64,000 nucleotides of DNA from Moringa oleifera (GCA_021397835.1 JAJFZO010000659.1:2294501-2358500); one strand, 5' to 3'; positions 51,590 through 64,000 are shown, counted from the stretch's first letter. The notes: a model not told the origin generated them from the sequence alone. Program-made: numbers and translations.

Positions 51590-52630
51590 TTCATACTACC
51601 ACCCAAATTTTTATATTTAAAAAATAAAAATTTTAATTTTACTAATTTATTAAAAAATTTAAAAATAAATATTATTTAAAATTTTAAGTTTAATTTTTTT
51701 AATTAAATATTAAATATTAAATTATATTCAAACAGAATTTAATTTATTAATTTTATCCAAATTAAATTTGACTCAAAATAATTATAAAAAATTAATATTT
51801 TTTTATTATTAAAAATAACTGAAATCTTTTCAAATAAATTTTATATTTTATTTTGATTTTATTTATTAAATTTAAAATTTTTTTAAACTAACTAACTATT
51901 TTTTATAAATTTTTTAAATTTTTGATAAGTATATTTTTTTAAAAAACATTTTTAATATTTAAAAAATTTAAATTTTTTTATAATGATAATTTAAATATTT
52001 TATTATATTTATAAAAAATTATAAATCAAAATTTGTTGTAAAATATTTTTAATATTTAAATTTTTTAATGAAGTTCAGTTTTGACAAAATTAAACTATTA
52101 AGATTTGTTTGGATACTTTTTAAAAATAAAAGTTTGATTTTAAAAATAAAAATTTGATTAGAGAGAAAAGGTAAAATTTAAAATTTTAAATGATATTTAT
52201 CTAAAATTTAAATATTTAAAATATTTTAATAAAAAATTTTACATAAAAAATTTTAAATTTTTTATAAATATAAAAAATTTGTAATAAATATATATATTTT
52301 TAAAATTTGTAATATCAAAATTTTTTAAAAATTATGTAATTATTCAAAAAATAATAAATTTTTTTATGATAATAATTTAAATATTTTCACATATATATAT
52401 AATTAAATTAAAATTTATTAAATAAAATTTATAATTTAAATATCTTTAATTTTTAAAAATTAAATTTATTATAAATATAAAATTTAATTAATAATATAAA
52501 ATAAATATGAAAATTTTAAAAAAAATTTACACCATTCTTAATTAACGATCCACTAACGTATATTTAGTTATCAAAATGAAGGATCAGGATTAAATACTAG
52601 TTCATCGAACGGACTGCAAACATCTCATTC
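51590..52630. other. AT-rich divergent intergenic region
   Basis: This separates the minus-strand zinc-finger gene from the plus-strand HISN2 gene. It is almost wholly A/T with TTTAAAATTTTAAA-like runs; no ORF or transposon protein is seen. Confidence 0.5.
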
Positions 52631-52636
52631 TCACCT

Positions 52637-52665
52637 TATATATGTCAACAGCTCCTCTAGGGTTT
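52637..52665 (+). promoter_or_regulatory. TATA box and telo-box-like motif of HISN2
   Basis: TTATATAT at 52637-52644 is followed by TAGGGTTT at 52658-52665, near the expected transcription start. The ATG is about 1.2 kb further on, so a 5'-UTR intron is likely; CATCTTCAG at about 53842 could be its acceptor. Confidence 0.5.
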
Positions 52666-53894
52666 GCCTTCGTTTTGCTCTGCTTGGAAACTCTACTGTG
52701 GGTTATCCTGACTTTACTGCTTCCTCTATGTCTTATAACGGTGTGGTGAATACAGATCTTCTCTTAACTGAGCCTTCTGTGACTTTTCTTTGCTGATTTT
52801 TTGAATGTTTTTGTCAGCTTGATGTTTCCTTCATAGTTCTTTGATCCTTCTGTTTTTATATTCGCTTTCGTCATTGCATTCTTAGGCAATGCTATCTGCT
52901 GTCTGGTTCCTGATAAACCTAAGAAACTAAGAGAAAATAATTACATACGTGCGTGCAAGCAAACTCTAGCTTTCGGCAACTATATTGCTCTTATTTGGAG
53001 CTTGGTTTTTATCTTTTAATTCAGAAGCAAGCCAAGGAGCAAATCTCTGGTCATGCCTCAGTCATTTTGAAGTTTTCTTTGCTTTTTAGTAGAATTTATA
53101 TATACTAGTCCTAAAGAAGTTATTCAACTATTCACCCCAGTAACAGGTAAAATGGGATGAGGGAGAGATGAGGAAAGGACCTTTTATTTCCCTTAAAGGG
53201 GACAACTCAAATTAAGCTGGATTAAATCTATCTTTTACTTTGGTCTTCAAAATATTGCTTTTTTGGGTTTGGGTTGAAGCTATCTCTGATATTGTGTCAC
53301 TGTGTTTTACTAATTGATGACATTTTCCGGTTGATGGCTATATGCCTGTGACTCTTTGGTCACATAACTGAAAATTGTCTCAATTTCTGTTTGTCATTGT
53401 AAGGGGTTTAATCTTCTGATGTTGTACACACTTGTATGTGGATTTGATCAACACTCATTTGACTCGTTACATTGAAGCTTATAAAGTTCATTGCTTTTTC
53501 ATTATACCTCCCTCAGTTGACCTGGTACTGGGGTAAACACAGTAACTTAGATAAGTAGATCCTAAATGTAAGATTCTGTGAGAGATTGTTCCCTAAATCT
53601 AGTTGTGGAATGGAGCTTGTGATTGCTTTCTTGATTGAATGCTTGTTTTCTCCGATAGTTGACTGGTTACTGAAAATGATTTTGTACAGTTAGAAATAGT
53701 GTATCCAATCAGCTTATATCAGTCATTCTTCTTTAGCATAACAATCCGTATCAAAATCGTAGAGGGTGGCCCTTTCTGTTTCCCTAATTATATTTGGAGG
53801 CGCATGCTTTTTGGTTAACTGATGTTATAAAATTCATCTTCAGGTAGATTAATGTTAATATGAAATAGCTGTCAGAGATTGTATTTGGTCTTGA

Positions 53895-56800
53895 ATGGCT
53901 GTTTCATACATCCCATGTACTCAATCGGTATCAACTAAAGGTCGGCACCTCTTTTCTACAATTTACTATAGAGAAGACAGGAGGAAGTACAAGAGTTGTA
54001 ATTTAGTAATTGCCTCCTCTAAAAGCTCTGAGTACGATCTCGGTCTTGAGTCAAAGGTAACTTCATCAAGATTCTTCAATTTTGTTTGCAAGTTATTAAT
54101 CTTATAGCGTTCTGTGGTCCCTGATCATTTGGCTTTACTTTCTTATTTCTGTCAAAATGATTATAATGGTGATTAGAAAGCATTTAAATGTTGTGTATTT
54201 GTCTGTGTATATATTTGCAGCCATTCTTGATCAATGAGAACATTCTACAGCATTCAGCAGAAATGTTTGTTTTGTTTTATGCATCAATTCTGATTGTATT
54301 GGATACTGTATAGTTATCTTATTGGAGAATTGGTTTGAAAGCTCTAAGTAACAACATATAGATTTCCAAAAGGCAAATGGTTCCAAATACGTGTAATGTT
54401 GAACATGCCAATCGGGATGATTGTCTAGGTTTGGCCACCTTGTTAATGTTGAAGGGAGAAAATGTAGCCAATCCCTTCTTTTGTTTTAAAGACTGCTAGC
54501 TTTGAGATTGAGTGAACCATGCAGTTGCTCTCCCACCTCCATACCCTAAGGGCTGGTCCCTGGGTTGTGGCTAGCATTAACCTGCATCTACTGCTTCGAT
54601 TTTTGGACTTAAGAAGCCCCCAGAATTTTACCAGACATTGTCAGATGTCTACCTTTGCCATTATGGTAGATATTGTTACATGTCTGGGAAAGAAGAAATA
54701 GGGAAGGAAAATTGATGGATGGGTTTTCTGTCTATCTATTAAGGTCCCTTGAAGGTGTCCATCGTTGCCCAGTAATATGTTGTTCTATTATTATTTGAGC
54801 TACATCTGGACTCTACATCTGTACCTTTATGCATGGAAATACAAGTTGTGCTGGTTTATGTAATTTAGGGTAATAATGTGGCTCTTAGTTGAGCCAGCTG
54901 CACAGTCTTTGTTGTTTTATTTCTTTTCTTATCTTTAGTCTTTGGTCTCTACTGTCTTAAAGTGCAACCAGACATTTGTCAGGTGTCTACCCTGGATATG
55001 TAGGTGGGGACTGTTACATGTCTGGCAAAGAAAAGAAAAAGAAGGAAAGCCTTGAGATGGTTGCCATCTTTGGGTGGGATTTCTTTGGAGGTGTTCATCG
55101 TTGCCCGGTAATCTGCAGTTAATGATTACGCGAGCTACATCTGGACCCCATATCCATATCTCTTTAGTACCAGAATTTCCCAGATAGTCAAATGCATATG
55201 GTGCTCTCATGATTTCTTATGTAGATATATGCATAACCTTTTTGATTTTACAACTTTTCTTATTTCAAACATGTATTGGATATTTGTTAGATACTTGGTA
55301 CATGTCAGAAACATCTTGAATATGTAGGTCTATTTTAGGAGATATTGTCAAGCAGAATTTTGAACTGGTTATGATTTGCGATTGGACTACCTACAAATTA
55401 TGTATGGATGATTTTCAAAAAGTTAAACCATTAGTAAAATTATGATGTGAAGCATTTGGAATTGTTTCACCTACCATATTCTATTGTACTTTTTCTATGT
55501 CATGTCGGAACTTCCTTGTTGATATTGACACCTAAATGCTTCCTTTTGAGCAGCCAATATGGGATGACATTTAAGAAGTGACCCACAGTATATGTTTATT
55601 TGTTTACTGTTCATGCATTGCTGGCTTGTTTGTGATAAGGCTACACCTTGATGGATGCATTCTTTTTTGCTTTTTTATGTCTTGCCCTTGATCATATGTA
55701 GATGGTTCTTAATTGTTTCTATTGATTTTAGCTACTTGGTTGTTTTGATGCGCTGAGGTGATACATTGATGTATGTTTCAGCTCGCTTAAGTTTGCTTGT
55801 TGTTTGGTAATAATGCAGTTACTGTATATTGTTTGTTGTGATATATTCATACAGCATGAGGAAACTAAAATGCATGCCTAATTTGCTGGTTTTTGGTTTT
55901 CTGACAATCCTCATTTTCCTCTGTTATTGCACTTTATTGTGTGGGAGCAGAAAATCTAACAATTTAGTTTTAGGTTCATACTCTGTTAGATAGTGTGAAA
56001 TGGGATGACAAAGGTTTGGCGGTGGCAATAGCACAAAATGTTGACACAGGAGCGATATTAATGCAAGGATTTGTTAACAAGGTTGCCCTGGCTACAACCA
56101 TTTCCTCCCGAAAGGCAACTTTCTACAGCCGGTCACGGTCAACATTGTGGACAAAAGGAGAGACCTCCAAGAATTATATCAATGTTCACGACATTTTTCT
56201 GGATTGTGATCGTGATTCTGTATGTTGTTGACAACTAGTTAGAATAAGTGATCTGTTCTTCATTTATCCTGCTTGGATTTTATTAATTCGAGCTGTGTCT
56301 CAGATAATTTACCTTGGGAAACCTGATGGGCCTACCTGCCACACGGGGTCGGAGACTTGCTATTTCACGTCAGTTTTTGATTGCTTAAAAGAGCAACAGG
56401 TTTGCAGCTCTGATGTTTGACGGTCAGTATACCATGTTTAATCCTGAATTGGTTACTGGTAAATTTGAATTTTTCATGGTAGGTGGAAGGAAATAAATTG
56501 GCATTGACGACATTGTACTCATTGGAATCCACAATTTCCGATCGGAAAGCCAAGTTGGCAGCACCATCAGATGGAAAACCGTCATGGACAAAACGATTAT
56601 TAGTTGATGACAAATTGCTATGCTCGAAAATCAGGTAAAGAGAGCTGACAGTAGCAACCATTTTTTTTTTCTTTTCCTTGGCTTGAAACACTTACTGCAG
56701 TGTATAGCTTTTCATTCTTCAATATGTTCCCAAGCAAAAACACATGTGAAGATGGCCTGTTTAGGTGTTTACTATCATGTTTTCTTCCTGTGCAGGGAAG

Positions 56801-57003
56801 AAGCAGATGAGTTATGTAGAACATTGGAGGAGAAAGAGAGCAGTTCACGCACTGCATCAGAGATGGCAGATGTGCTGTACCATGCCATGGTTCTTCTGGC
56901 CCGCAAGGATGTTAAAATAGAAGATGTCTTAGATGTGCTAGGTAAAAGATTTTCTCAGTCAGGAGTTGAAGAGAAGAAAAATAGAAATAGAGAGAGGCAG
57001 TGA
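53895..57003 (+). CDS. HISN2: Histidine biosynthesis bifunctional protein: phosphoribosyl-AMP cyclohydrolase / phosphoribosyl-ATP pyrophosphohydrolase
   Basis: Five exons: 53895-54056, 55974-56219, 56304-56399, 56483-56634 and 56796-57003, all GT-AG (287 aa). Residues 1 to about 50 form a Ser/Arg/Lys-rich plastid transit peptide encoded by exon 1. The cyclohydrolase (HisI) domain follows: GAILMQGFVNKVALATTISS, SRSRSTLWTKGETS, the metal-binding DCDRDS, and PTCHTGSETCYF with the zinc cysteines. The pyrophosphohydrolase (HisE) domain covers about residues 175-285, with EEADELCRTLEEKE and ASEMADVLYHAMVLLARKDV. Together they carry out the second and third steps of histidine synthesis in plastids (PR-ATP to PR-AMP to ProFAR). 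The frame is fully intact. Intron 1 is 1.9 kb and contains a duplicated segment. Confidence 0.96.
54630..55166 (+). repeat. Two 200-bp repeats inside HISN2 intron 1
   Basis: Copies at about 54630-54829 and 54967-55166 share CCAGACATT, GTTACATGTCTGG, CATCGTTGCCC and GAGCTACATCTGGAC in the same order. A third weaker match lies at about 55272-55340. Identity is moderate, so the duplication is old. No coding capacity. Confidence 0.75.
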
Positions 57004-57168
57004 AGTCCATTTGTGTGGTCCAGAGTCAAAGTGACGTAATTATAAGTTCACAATCATGTTGTAATTACTTAAAATCAATACATTATTGTGAGAATCTACT
57101 GCAATACTGTTGTAACAGTATGATTTGGTTTTATTTAAGATGGCAGGGCAGAGCATTTGAGTGAGAAG

Positions 57169-57438
57169 TTAAAGAAGTTGATTTGGAGCTGGAGCTGGGA
57201 TTCCAGCACATTTGCCCATGCACTGCAGGTTCTGAACGCCGCAAGTTTTAATGCAGCCTAAAGGATCTTGGGCCGATTCCATGGCGCAATTGCCAGCACA
57301 ACTGATGATTGCTTCACAGCAATTGACGAAGCACTGGTTCAATGAGGTCTGGCTTTGAACCCGCGATGCCACAACAAGGCATATCAGCAACATGAACTCC
57401 AGAGAAATGTGCATGCTTGTGATTGGCTTCACACCCAT
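57169..57438 (-). CDS. Small secreted-type cysteine-rich peptide with four CxxxC motifs
   Basis: An 89-aa single-exon ORF. The N-terminus has a hydrophobic signal-peptide core (FMLLICLVVASRVQS), so the mature peptide would start near QTSLNQC. A second Met (residue 9, codon at 57414-57412) may be the real start, as it gives a more typical signal peptide. The mature part has CFVNC, CAGNC, CIKTC and CMGKC: two pairs of CxxxC with an additional Cys directly after the first (NCC). Paired CxxxC is the pattern of helical-hairpin peptides, but no family is claimed. A minus-strand TATA-like element lies 41-49 bp upstream. It is convergent with HISN2, with 165 bp between stops. Low ORF length means expression is unproven, yet the signal peptide plus ordered cysteines make chance unlikely. 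Confidence 0.7.
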   Translation of the reverse strand: MGVKPITSMHISLEFMLLICLVVASRVQSQTSLNQCFVNCCEAIISCAGNCAMESAQDPLGCIKTCGVQNLQCMGKCAGIPAPAPNQLL

Positions 57439-57478
57439 GTTTCCTCAGCTGTGGGCTTGCTCTTCCCAAATGTGAATG

Positions 57479-57487
57479 CTTATATGG
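57479..57487 (-). promoter_or_regulatory. TATA-like element of the Cys-rich peptide gene
   Basis: Minus-strand CATATAAGC lies 41-49 bp upstream of the first ATG. A CT/CA-rich tract (about 57543-57566) lies further upstream. Confidence 0.4.
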
Positions 57488-57609
57488 ATGAGAGGGCTGT
57501 TATCATACGATTGTTAAGTGCTCATGCAGGAGGCGTTGGTGGTCTCTCTCTCTCTCACACACACAACTTTGGCAGCACGAAACCCACTTGCAACTCTCAG
57601 GATTGACTG

Positions 57610-59200
57610 TTAACAAAGGAGTAATTTGGTCTTTTGGTTTGACTAACAAGTCATCTTAGTTGATTGCTGATTTTTGCTCAATCTTGGATGGATGAACCTC
57701 AGAAAAGTGTAAAGAACTGAGAAATTATATTATCACCAAACTGATTAGAAAAAAATTGGAAAGAAGAAGACAAAATGGGGCAGGTTGTGACGTCCCCCGT
57801 AGTTATGGCAGTCATTGTCTCCGTCACCCTGTTATAGTCAAATTTTGCAAAATGGTCAGAAATGTAATTTGGGAAATGTGTTTAGGGTAATGATTTAATA
57901 GTTAAATACAAAACATTATTTTATTATTTTATATTTTCATGAAAAAATAATTAATATGTAGGTGGTATCAATAATATTATAATTTTAAAGATAACTATTA
58001 TTTATATAATAAGTAAAAAATTAAAATCATGATAATAATATATTAAGTCAATAAAATTAACGTTAGTATAGCTTGAATTAAATAAAAAATTTTTAAAGCA
58101 CAAAATTTTAAAAAATAAAAATAAATGTGACCAACTATGAAAAGGTGAGCCCCTATGTTACCCTTGTCGTCGTGGGCTTGCCCTCCCTTGTTTTTGTGAG
58201 ACACAAAAGTCTGTCCATCTTTTGCCCTAATTGCAGGTCGTGGGGGGAGAGAGAGAGAGAGAGGGCCTCTCTGGTCTCTACCTTTGAGTGTGATCTTTTA
58301 ACGTAAATCCAAAATTGAAGAAAAAGAAACTTAATATTCATGTGATTTATGATGTTTTGTTTCTTTTCAGAAAAAGAAAAAGAAAATCATGTTTATGATA
58401 TGAAATAAGATGAGTTAATCAACGGCTAGCATTTTTTTTTGTCTCACAAGCAATCACGCAAATAGAGATGACTAACTGGTGGGATATTCATCCCATTAAA
58501 AAATTTTAATCTTAAATTCGATTAAGATATACATAAAATTTAGAAGCCATTATTAGGTCTATGATTCATGAGTTAGTCCATTATAGTTGAATGTTATTTA
58601 ACTTAACTTTTAGTAATTAGATTGAATTATGGGTTACATATTTTATAAATGGACAAATCATAATTTTTGAATTTTGAATTAAATTGCCCCACGAATTGGT
58701 TTGTTAATACCAATTTTACGAGTTAATGAACCAAACTAATTTGTTTCATTTAAATTTAATTAAATTTATATATGAAATTTTATAAATATACAAAGTTAAT
58801 TAATTAAAATAATTAATAATATAAATATTTTTATTTAATTTATATATTTTTTATAAGTTAATTTATTTTATACAAAAGTAAAGTTAATATTGATTTTTAA
58901 TTAAATATTATTAATATTATTTAAAATTTATCTCAAAACTAAATGACAATATATATCACTCACTAATTGTTTTAAATTTTAATGTTATACATATATAATA
59001 TATTAAATTTATTATATATTTAATATTTTAAAATTTTGAAGTTATTAATTTAATAAAATTTTTATATAATTTTATGATATTTTTAATATATATTTTTTTA
59101 AATAAAATTATCTATCAAAATAATTTATATAAAATTTATTAAGTCAAGGTACATATGATCAATTTTAAATCTATTAAACTGACATGTTTAAGATCTAATA
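57610..59200. other. AT-rich intergenic stretch
   Basis: A GA repeat lies at about 58249-58263. No gene is recognised. Base composition becomes very A/T-rich from 58500 until the LINE starts. Confidence 0.45.
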
Positions 59201-59234
59201 AAAAACATGATGAGGAACACAAAACACGTCTTGT

Positions 59235-60300
59235 GTCGAAGGTTTATTAGACCTTTGTTTAGTGGGAAAGTTTATCATTGATCGAGTGATAAATTTCACT
59301 GCTCTAAAGAACATGATGGCTAGTATCTAGAGGCCTGGGAAAAGATTGTTTATTTAGGAGATCAACCCATACATCTTCTTATTCCAGCTCTACCATGAAG
59401 TTGATTTGCAAAGAGTGGTGGATGGCGACCTTTGGACTTTCGACAACCATCTACTGGTTGTGCACCACTTGTAACTAGGTGAGATCCCATCTTAAGTTCC
59501 CTTTACTCATGTAGCATTTTGGGTGCAAATCTATGATATCCCAATCAGTTATAGTTGGGAAATTTTCTTGGTAGATTCACTGAATATGATGTAGGTAACA
59601 ACTCGGGTGTATAGAAAAACTACATGCAAATCCGAGGGGCCATTGATGTCGATCAAACACTTAAGAGATGGAAGAGAGTCAAAAAAACATGATGGTAAAT
59701 GGTCCGTGGTCCACTTTAAGTACGAAAGACTAAGTATGTTTTGCTTCCTTTGTAGACATCTAGGACACACAGATAGATTTTGTGACAAACTCTTTGAGCC
59801 TCACAAGAAAAGTTTGACGAAGGAATGGGGTGTCTGGTTGCATGCTCCGACAAAGTGAATCTCCAGCATATATGGTAGACGTTAACTTAAGGAAACTTAT
59901 AATGTCAAGGCTAAAATTGGTATGAAATCTGATTAATTAGTGATGAAGTATAAAGAAAAAATTAATGGGAAATCCATAATTAACATAGAAAATCGTGGGA
60001 TAAACGAGATCAGTGGACTTGTAGGGAAGCATAATGGTAGAACAGAAAGGCATAATAGGCTTCATGGGCTGCTAGGGCATAATTAGTGGGTGAGATGTTT
60101 GCACTGCTTCTTAGGTTGGGTTGGACTAAAAAAATCTTGGGCTTCAATTTACTGACAACAGAAAGAGAAGGAGGGCTAAGGGGTTGGAAGCCTCCAATAT
60201 GGACAATAATAAGACCATTAAGGGGAAGGAAGTGGATGATACTGATTCAAGCAAGGTGATGGAAATAGTTTCAAAGTTAACGGCAAAACCTAGAGAATAG
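59235..60300 (+). pseudogene. LINE ORF1 (DUF4283 plus CCHC knuckle) remnant
   Basis: The plus-strand frame near 59240-59500 reads CLVGKFIIDRVINFTALKNM, then FLFQLYHEVDLQRVVDGDLW and TFDNHLLVVHHL, the DUF4283 domain. The open piece 59607-59858 continues with the zinc knuckle region FKYERLSMFCFLCRHLGHTD, RFCDKLF and KEWGVWLHAP. These are standard for ORF1 of plant non-LTR elements. A basic, polar tail follows to about 60300. Confidence 0.85.
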
Positions 60301-60325
60301 GCATGTCGATCATCATAAAGATATT

Positions 60326-63300
60326 AACATGGAACTATTGAGGATCAGGCGATCCTCAAGCAGTGGCAACTCTTAAAGAGTTGGTGAGAGAGGAATAACC
60401 TGATGTAGTGGTTTTATAGGAAACATGGATTAGTGATAGTCGAATGGACATGATGAAGAGACAATAAAGATTTAAGGGATGTTTCTCAGTAAGTAAGGAA
60501 GGATGTGGAGGTGGTTTGGTGCTATTATGGCAAAGATCAGAGCTCTTTACACTAGTTTCATATTTACATAACCATATTAATGTTAGAGTAAAGGATGGAT
60601 AGCATCTAAGCTAGAGGATGACTAGTTATAATGGATTTTTATAGAGATAAAAAAGAAGAGAGGTAAGGGGTTTTTTAAGATAGTTGCATTCATCGTCTGA
60701 ACTTTCATGGGTGAATCAACGATTTCAATGAATTACTTCACCATAATGAGAAAACTGAAGGTAATGTGCACGCAAATTATTTAATTAGTGGTTTTCACCA
60801 GGTAGTTTAGGATTGTAGACTGGTGAATTTGCCATTAATTGGCAATTGTTTCACTTGGGAAAGGGCTCAGGGAATAGAACATTGAGTTGTTGAGAAATTA
60901 GACCTAGCTTCAGTCTTTAAAAATTGACTTTTACAATTTCTTGATGCTCACCTAATCTATTAGATAACGCCATAATCAGATCATTCTCTTTTGATATTAG
61001 ATATGGAACCATGACCCACAGTTAGAAACAAATCAAAGTTTTGATTTGAAAACTTTTAGCTAAAAGAGGAAAGTTTCATTGATATGATTGAAGCTGTGTG
61101 GGGGGATTTACGAGGGCTAGAGATTACATATAAGTTAAAAGAATGCTACAATGCTATGAATGTTTAGAGAAAAGGTAGGTGAGGTGATTTTAGAAAGCTA
61201 ATTCAAAGGCAGAAGAGCTGATTGCATCCTTGCTTCATATAGTTGATATACAAGCAGGAGAGAGTATTATACAAGCTAGAGATGTTTGTCAAGACTTCTG
61301 TTATAGCAGGAAGATTACTAGAGGCAAAGAGCAAAGTGTTTTTTGCTAGAGAATGGTGACACCAACACAAAATTTTTCCATAGTATGGCTTCTACTATAA
61401 GGAAGGTTAACTAGATTCACTTCTTAACTAATAAAGATGGTGTCAGTTTCTCCAAGGAAGAAGATAAGCACCGTGCTGTTCAAGACTATTTCTTTGAGTT
61501 TTTCTCTTCATCAGAACCAAGAAATGAGTGAGTATCACAAGTGTTAGATCAAAAATTATCTAAAACTGATAATACAAAACTACTAATGCCTTTTACCATG
61601 AAGGAATTTGAGACAACTATTTTTCAAATGCATTTGGACAAATCTCCTAAACCAGATGGCCTCGGTGCTAGATTTTATCAGAGGTGTTAGCAACTTGTAG
61701 GTAATGATATTTTCACTTCAGCTTTGAACTGGTTTAATGCTAAAGAATTCCTTGCACTTTTAAATAGTACTTCTATTGTCTTGGTGTTGAAATGTCAACA
61801 TCTAATCTCAATGAAAAAATTTGGGCCAATTACTCTATGTAGTGTAATCTACAATATTATGGCTAAGGTTTTGGCAAACAAACTTAAAGAATTTATGCCA
61901 TAATTGACTTTCGAAGCCCAATTTGCTTTTGTGCCTAGGAAATCTATTATGGATAATATCTTGTTAGCCTTTAAGCTCATTCATTATATGAAAAAGAAAA
62001 CCGGAAGGAAAAAAGGGGATGGTTGCCCTTAAGGTAGATATGAGCAAGGCTTATGATAGAGTCTCTTGGGATTTTCTTAAATCTACCATGTTGTCTATGG
62101 GTTCTGATCGGAGGTGGGTCGAATAAATAATAATGTGTGTCTCTTATATTTCTTATAAGATGCTTTTCAATGGATCTAAAGTTGATCCTATCTACCCTAA
62201 AAGAGGATTGTGCCAAGGGGACCTTCTTTCTTTGTTTGTTTCTTTTTATGTACTGAAGGACTCACAATGTTGATTGAAAGAGTAGCTAACAGGGGCGAGC
62301 TTCATGGGTGTAAAATATGGACAGTTGCCCCTATCATCTCACATTCTCATTTTTGCTAATGATAGCTTCTTCTACTCTAGAGCTAACATTGACAAAAGCA
62401 AGGTTATGAAAAATATCCTTAAGCAATATAAGCAAGCCTCAAGGCAGATGATTAAGTTTTAGAAGTTAGGAGTTTTCTTCAGTGCTAACGTTGATGCAGT
62501 AACAAGGAATTCCATCTCTAGATGCTTAAATGTCTTTACACCCTTAAACATTAGTAAGTATTTAGGACTTCCTTCACTAATTGGAAAGAACAAAAAAATC
62601 TGTTTTCAATTTTATCAAAGAAATAATGTGAAAAAGATTAACTGGATGGAAGAACAAGTTTTTATTAAAAGCTGAAATAGAAATCTTGATCAAGACTGTG
62701 GCACAAGCTCTCCTAACCTGTTGTATGAGCTCTTTCCTATTATCTACTTCTTTATATGAAGAGCTTCAAAGGATGCTTAATTCTTTATGGTGGGGATCCA
62801 TACAAAGTGGATTGAAAAAAATTCATTAGTTAAGTTAGAACAACTTATGCTTAAGGAAAGATTTTGGTGGGATGGGATTCAGAGACCTAAATGCCTTTAA
62901 CCTTGCTTTACTTAGCAAACAAGGATGGAATCTAATCTTTAAACTTGATGCACTGGTAATCATTTGCTTAGAACATGATATTATCCATATAGGGACTTCC
63001 TAAAAGCTTCATTGGATCACAATCCAAGTTACACTTAGAGAAGTCTTTGGAGCTCAATACAGCTGATTAAGAAGGGCTCTAGATGGAGAATTGGTAGGGG
63101 TAACAAAATACTAGTGTGGCAAGATCACTAGTTAATAAATGATAACAATTTCAATGTTCAGACACCTATGACGAATGATCTCCAATTTATGTTAGTAAAA
63201 GATCTCTCTAGTTGCCAAATTCTAAACAATGGGATATGAACCTCTTAAAGGACTTATTTTGTGAAAGAGATATATAGAAAATATCCAAGCTGGTGGTTAG

Positions 63301-63980
63301 GTACACTGAGTAACATGATTGACTAATCTAGCATTCCAGTACGAATGAGGCTTACATTGTCAAATTTGGATATAGAGTGGTTATGATAGAGCAATAGAAT
63401 ATGGAAAGTTTTAGTTACTAGTCAAAAATCTGGCAACTCCAAATGCCTCTTAAAATTAAAAATTTTATTTAAAGAGCTTGCAAGGGTTTACTTCCTACTA
63501 AAAGAGGCTAATTGAGAAGGGCATTGATGTTTAACGAGAATGCTCTTTATATGGAGTTAAGGATGAGACAGTTTGGCATGTTTAGATCTAGTGTCCATAT
63601 GCCCAGAATTGTTGGGGGGCTTCTGGATTATTTTACCAACAAGCAAAACACAGTGCATTTAGCAAGTGGTTTTTCAGCTTAATTAACAACTTGGATGAAC
63701 TAACTAAAATCAAGCTCTGTGTCTTGCTATGAAGTAATGGGTAGCGAGGAACAATAAGATTTGGCATAACAAACTACCTACACCTTAGGTAGTTTTCCAA
63801 ATTTGGTAGAATTTTATGACATGATGGACTAAAGCCAGAAGCAAATAGGTGCTAGGTAGGATGTTAGCTAGAGGGGCAGTTCTAAAAGGATGGACTAAGC
63901 CACGTGAGGGCCACTTAAAATGCAACATAGAGGTAGTAATCTTCATAGAATAAAATGAGGTTGGTATGAGGATGGTAATC
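60326..63980 (+). pseudogene. LINE ORF2 (endonuclease / reverse transcriptase) remnant
   Basis: The endonuclease start reads GSGDPQAVATLKELVREE near 60345, then VVVL, a stop, and ETWISDSRMD. The reverse transcriptase shows IFQMHLDKSPKPDGLGARFY near 61620, AQFAFVPRKSIMDNILLAFK near 61918, [20 protein letters not shown] near 62025 and RGLCQGD near 62208. The catalytic box at 62352-62363 reads FAND instead of F/YADD, so the first catalytic Asp is lost. A zf-RVT-like end (KGLLPTKRG ... LRRALMFNENALY) is near 63480-63550. Stops are scattered throughout. Confidence 0.88.
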
Positions 63981-64000
63981 TAGAATAAGGATGGATAAAT

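Larger units (their letters stand above)
59203..64000 (+). mobile_element. Plant L1-type LINE retrotransposon, degenerate, runs off the window
   Basis: ORF1-like and ORF2-like remnants follow one another on the plus strand (see the two entries). Many stops and shifts show it is inactive. Neither the 5' start nor the poly-A tail is defined; the 3' end may lie beyond the window. Confidence 0.85.

Overview
This is a nuclear chromosome window from a eudicot plant. Genes are few and split by GT-AG introns, intergenic DNA is very AT-rich, and most of the non-genic sequence is decayed plant transposons (CACTA, Tat-type Ty3/gypsy, Ty1/copia, LINE). The recognisable genes (a Nudix hydrolase, a LEAFY PETIOLE-type ERF, ribosomal protein eS27, plastid histidine-biosynthesis enzyme HISN2) have clear land-plant homologues. 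The species cannot be fixed from the sequence alone.

Layout. 0-28 kb is a transposon graveyard. A broken CACTA element (TNP2 plus Transposase_24 remnants, about 0.8-5.3 kb) is followed by a second CACTA-like element (5453-10494, with apparent AAA target-site duplications) that carries two spliced-looking exons of a DA1-type LIM gene. 13-26 kb is a Tat-lineage Ty3/gypsy complex: antisense extra ORF, presumed LTR, primer-binding site, gag, integrase end, then a second antisense ORF of the same kind. Its gag region is interrupted by a deleted copia element. 28.6-31.1 kb is an intact five-exon Nudix gene. 35.4-36.2 kb is an intact single-exon AP2/ERF gene. 36.2-43.8 kb is AT-rich, with tandem repeats, a copia gag remnant and a 41-base C tract.

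43.8-57.4 kb is the gene-rich end. eS27 (minus) has site II and telo-box promoter motifs. A CCHC/GRF zinc-finger gene (minus) is complete in exon structure but carries one in-frame stop and one frame break. HISN2 (plus) is divergent from it. A short secreted-type peptide gene with four CxxxC motifs (minus) is convergent with HISN2. 59.2 kb to the window end is a degenerate plant L1-type LINE.

The genes do not form a pathway; they are independent housekeeping and developmental loci. The most unusual items are the DA1 exons inside a CACTA element, the two lesions in the otherwise well-preserved GRF gene, the CxxxC peptide gene, and three T-tract/G-tract junctions. Every transposon ORF is broken, so none looks autonomous.
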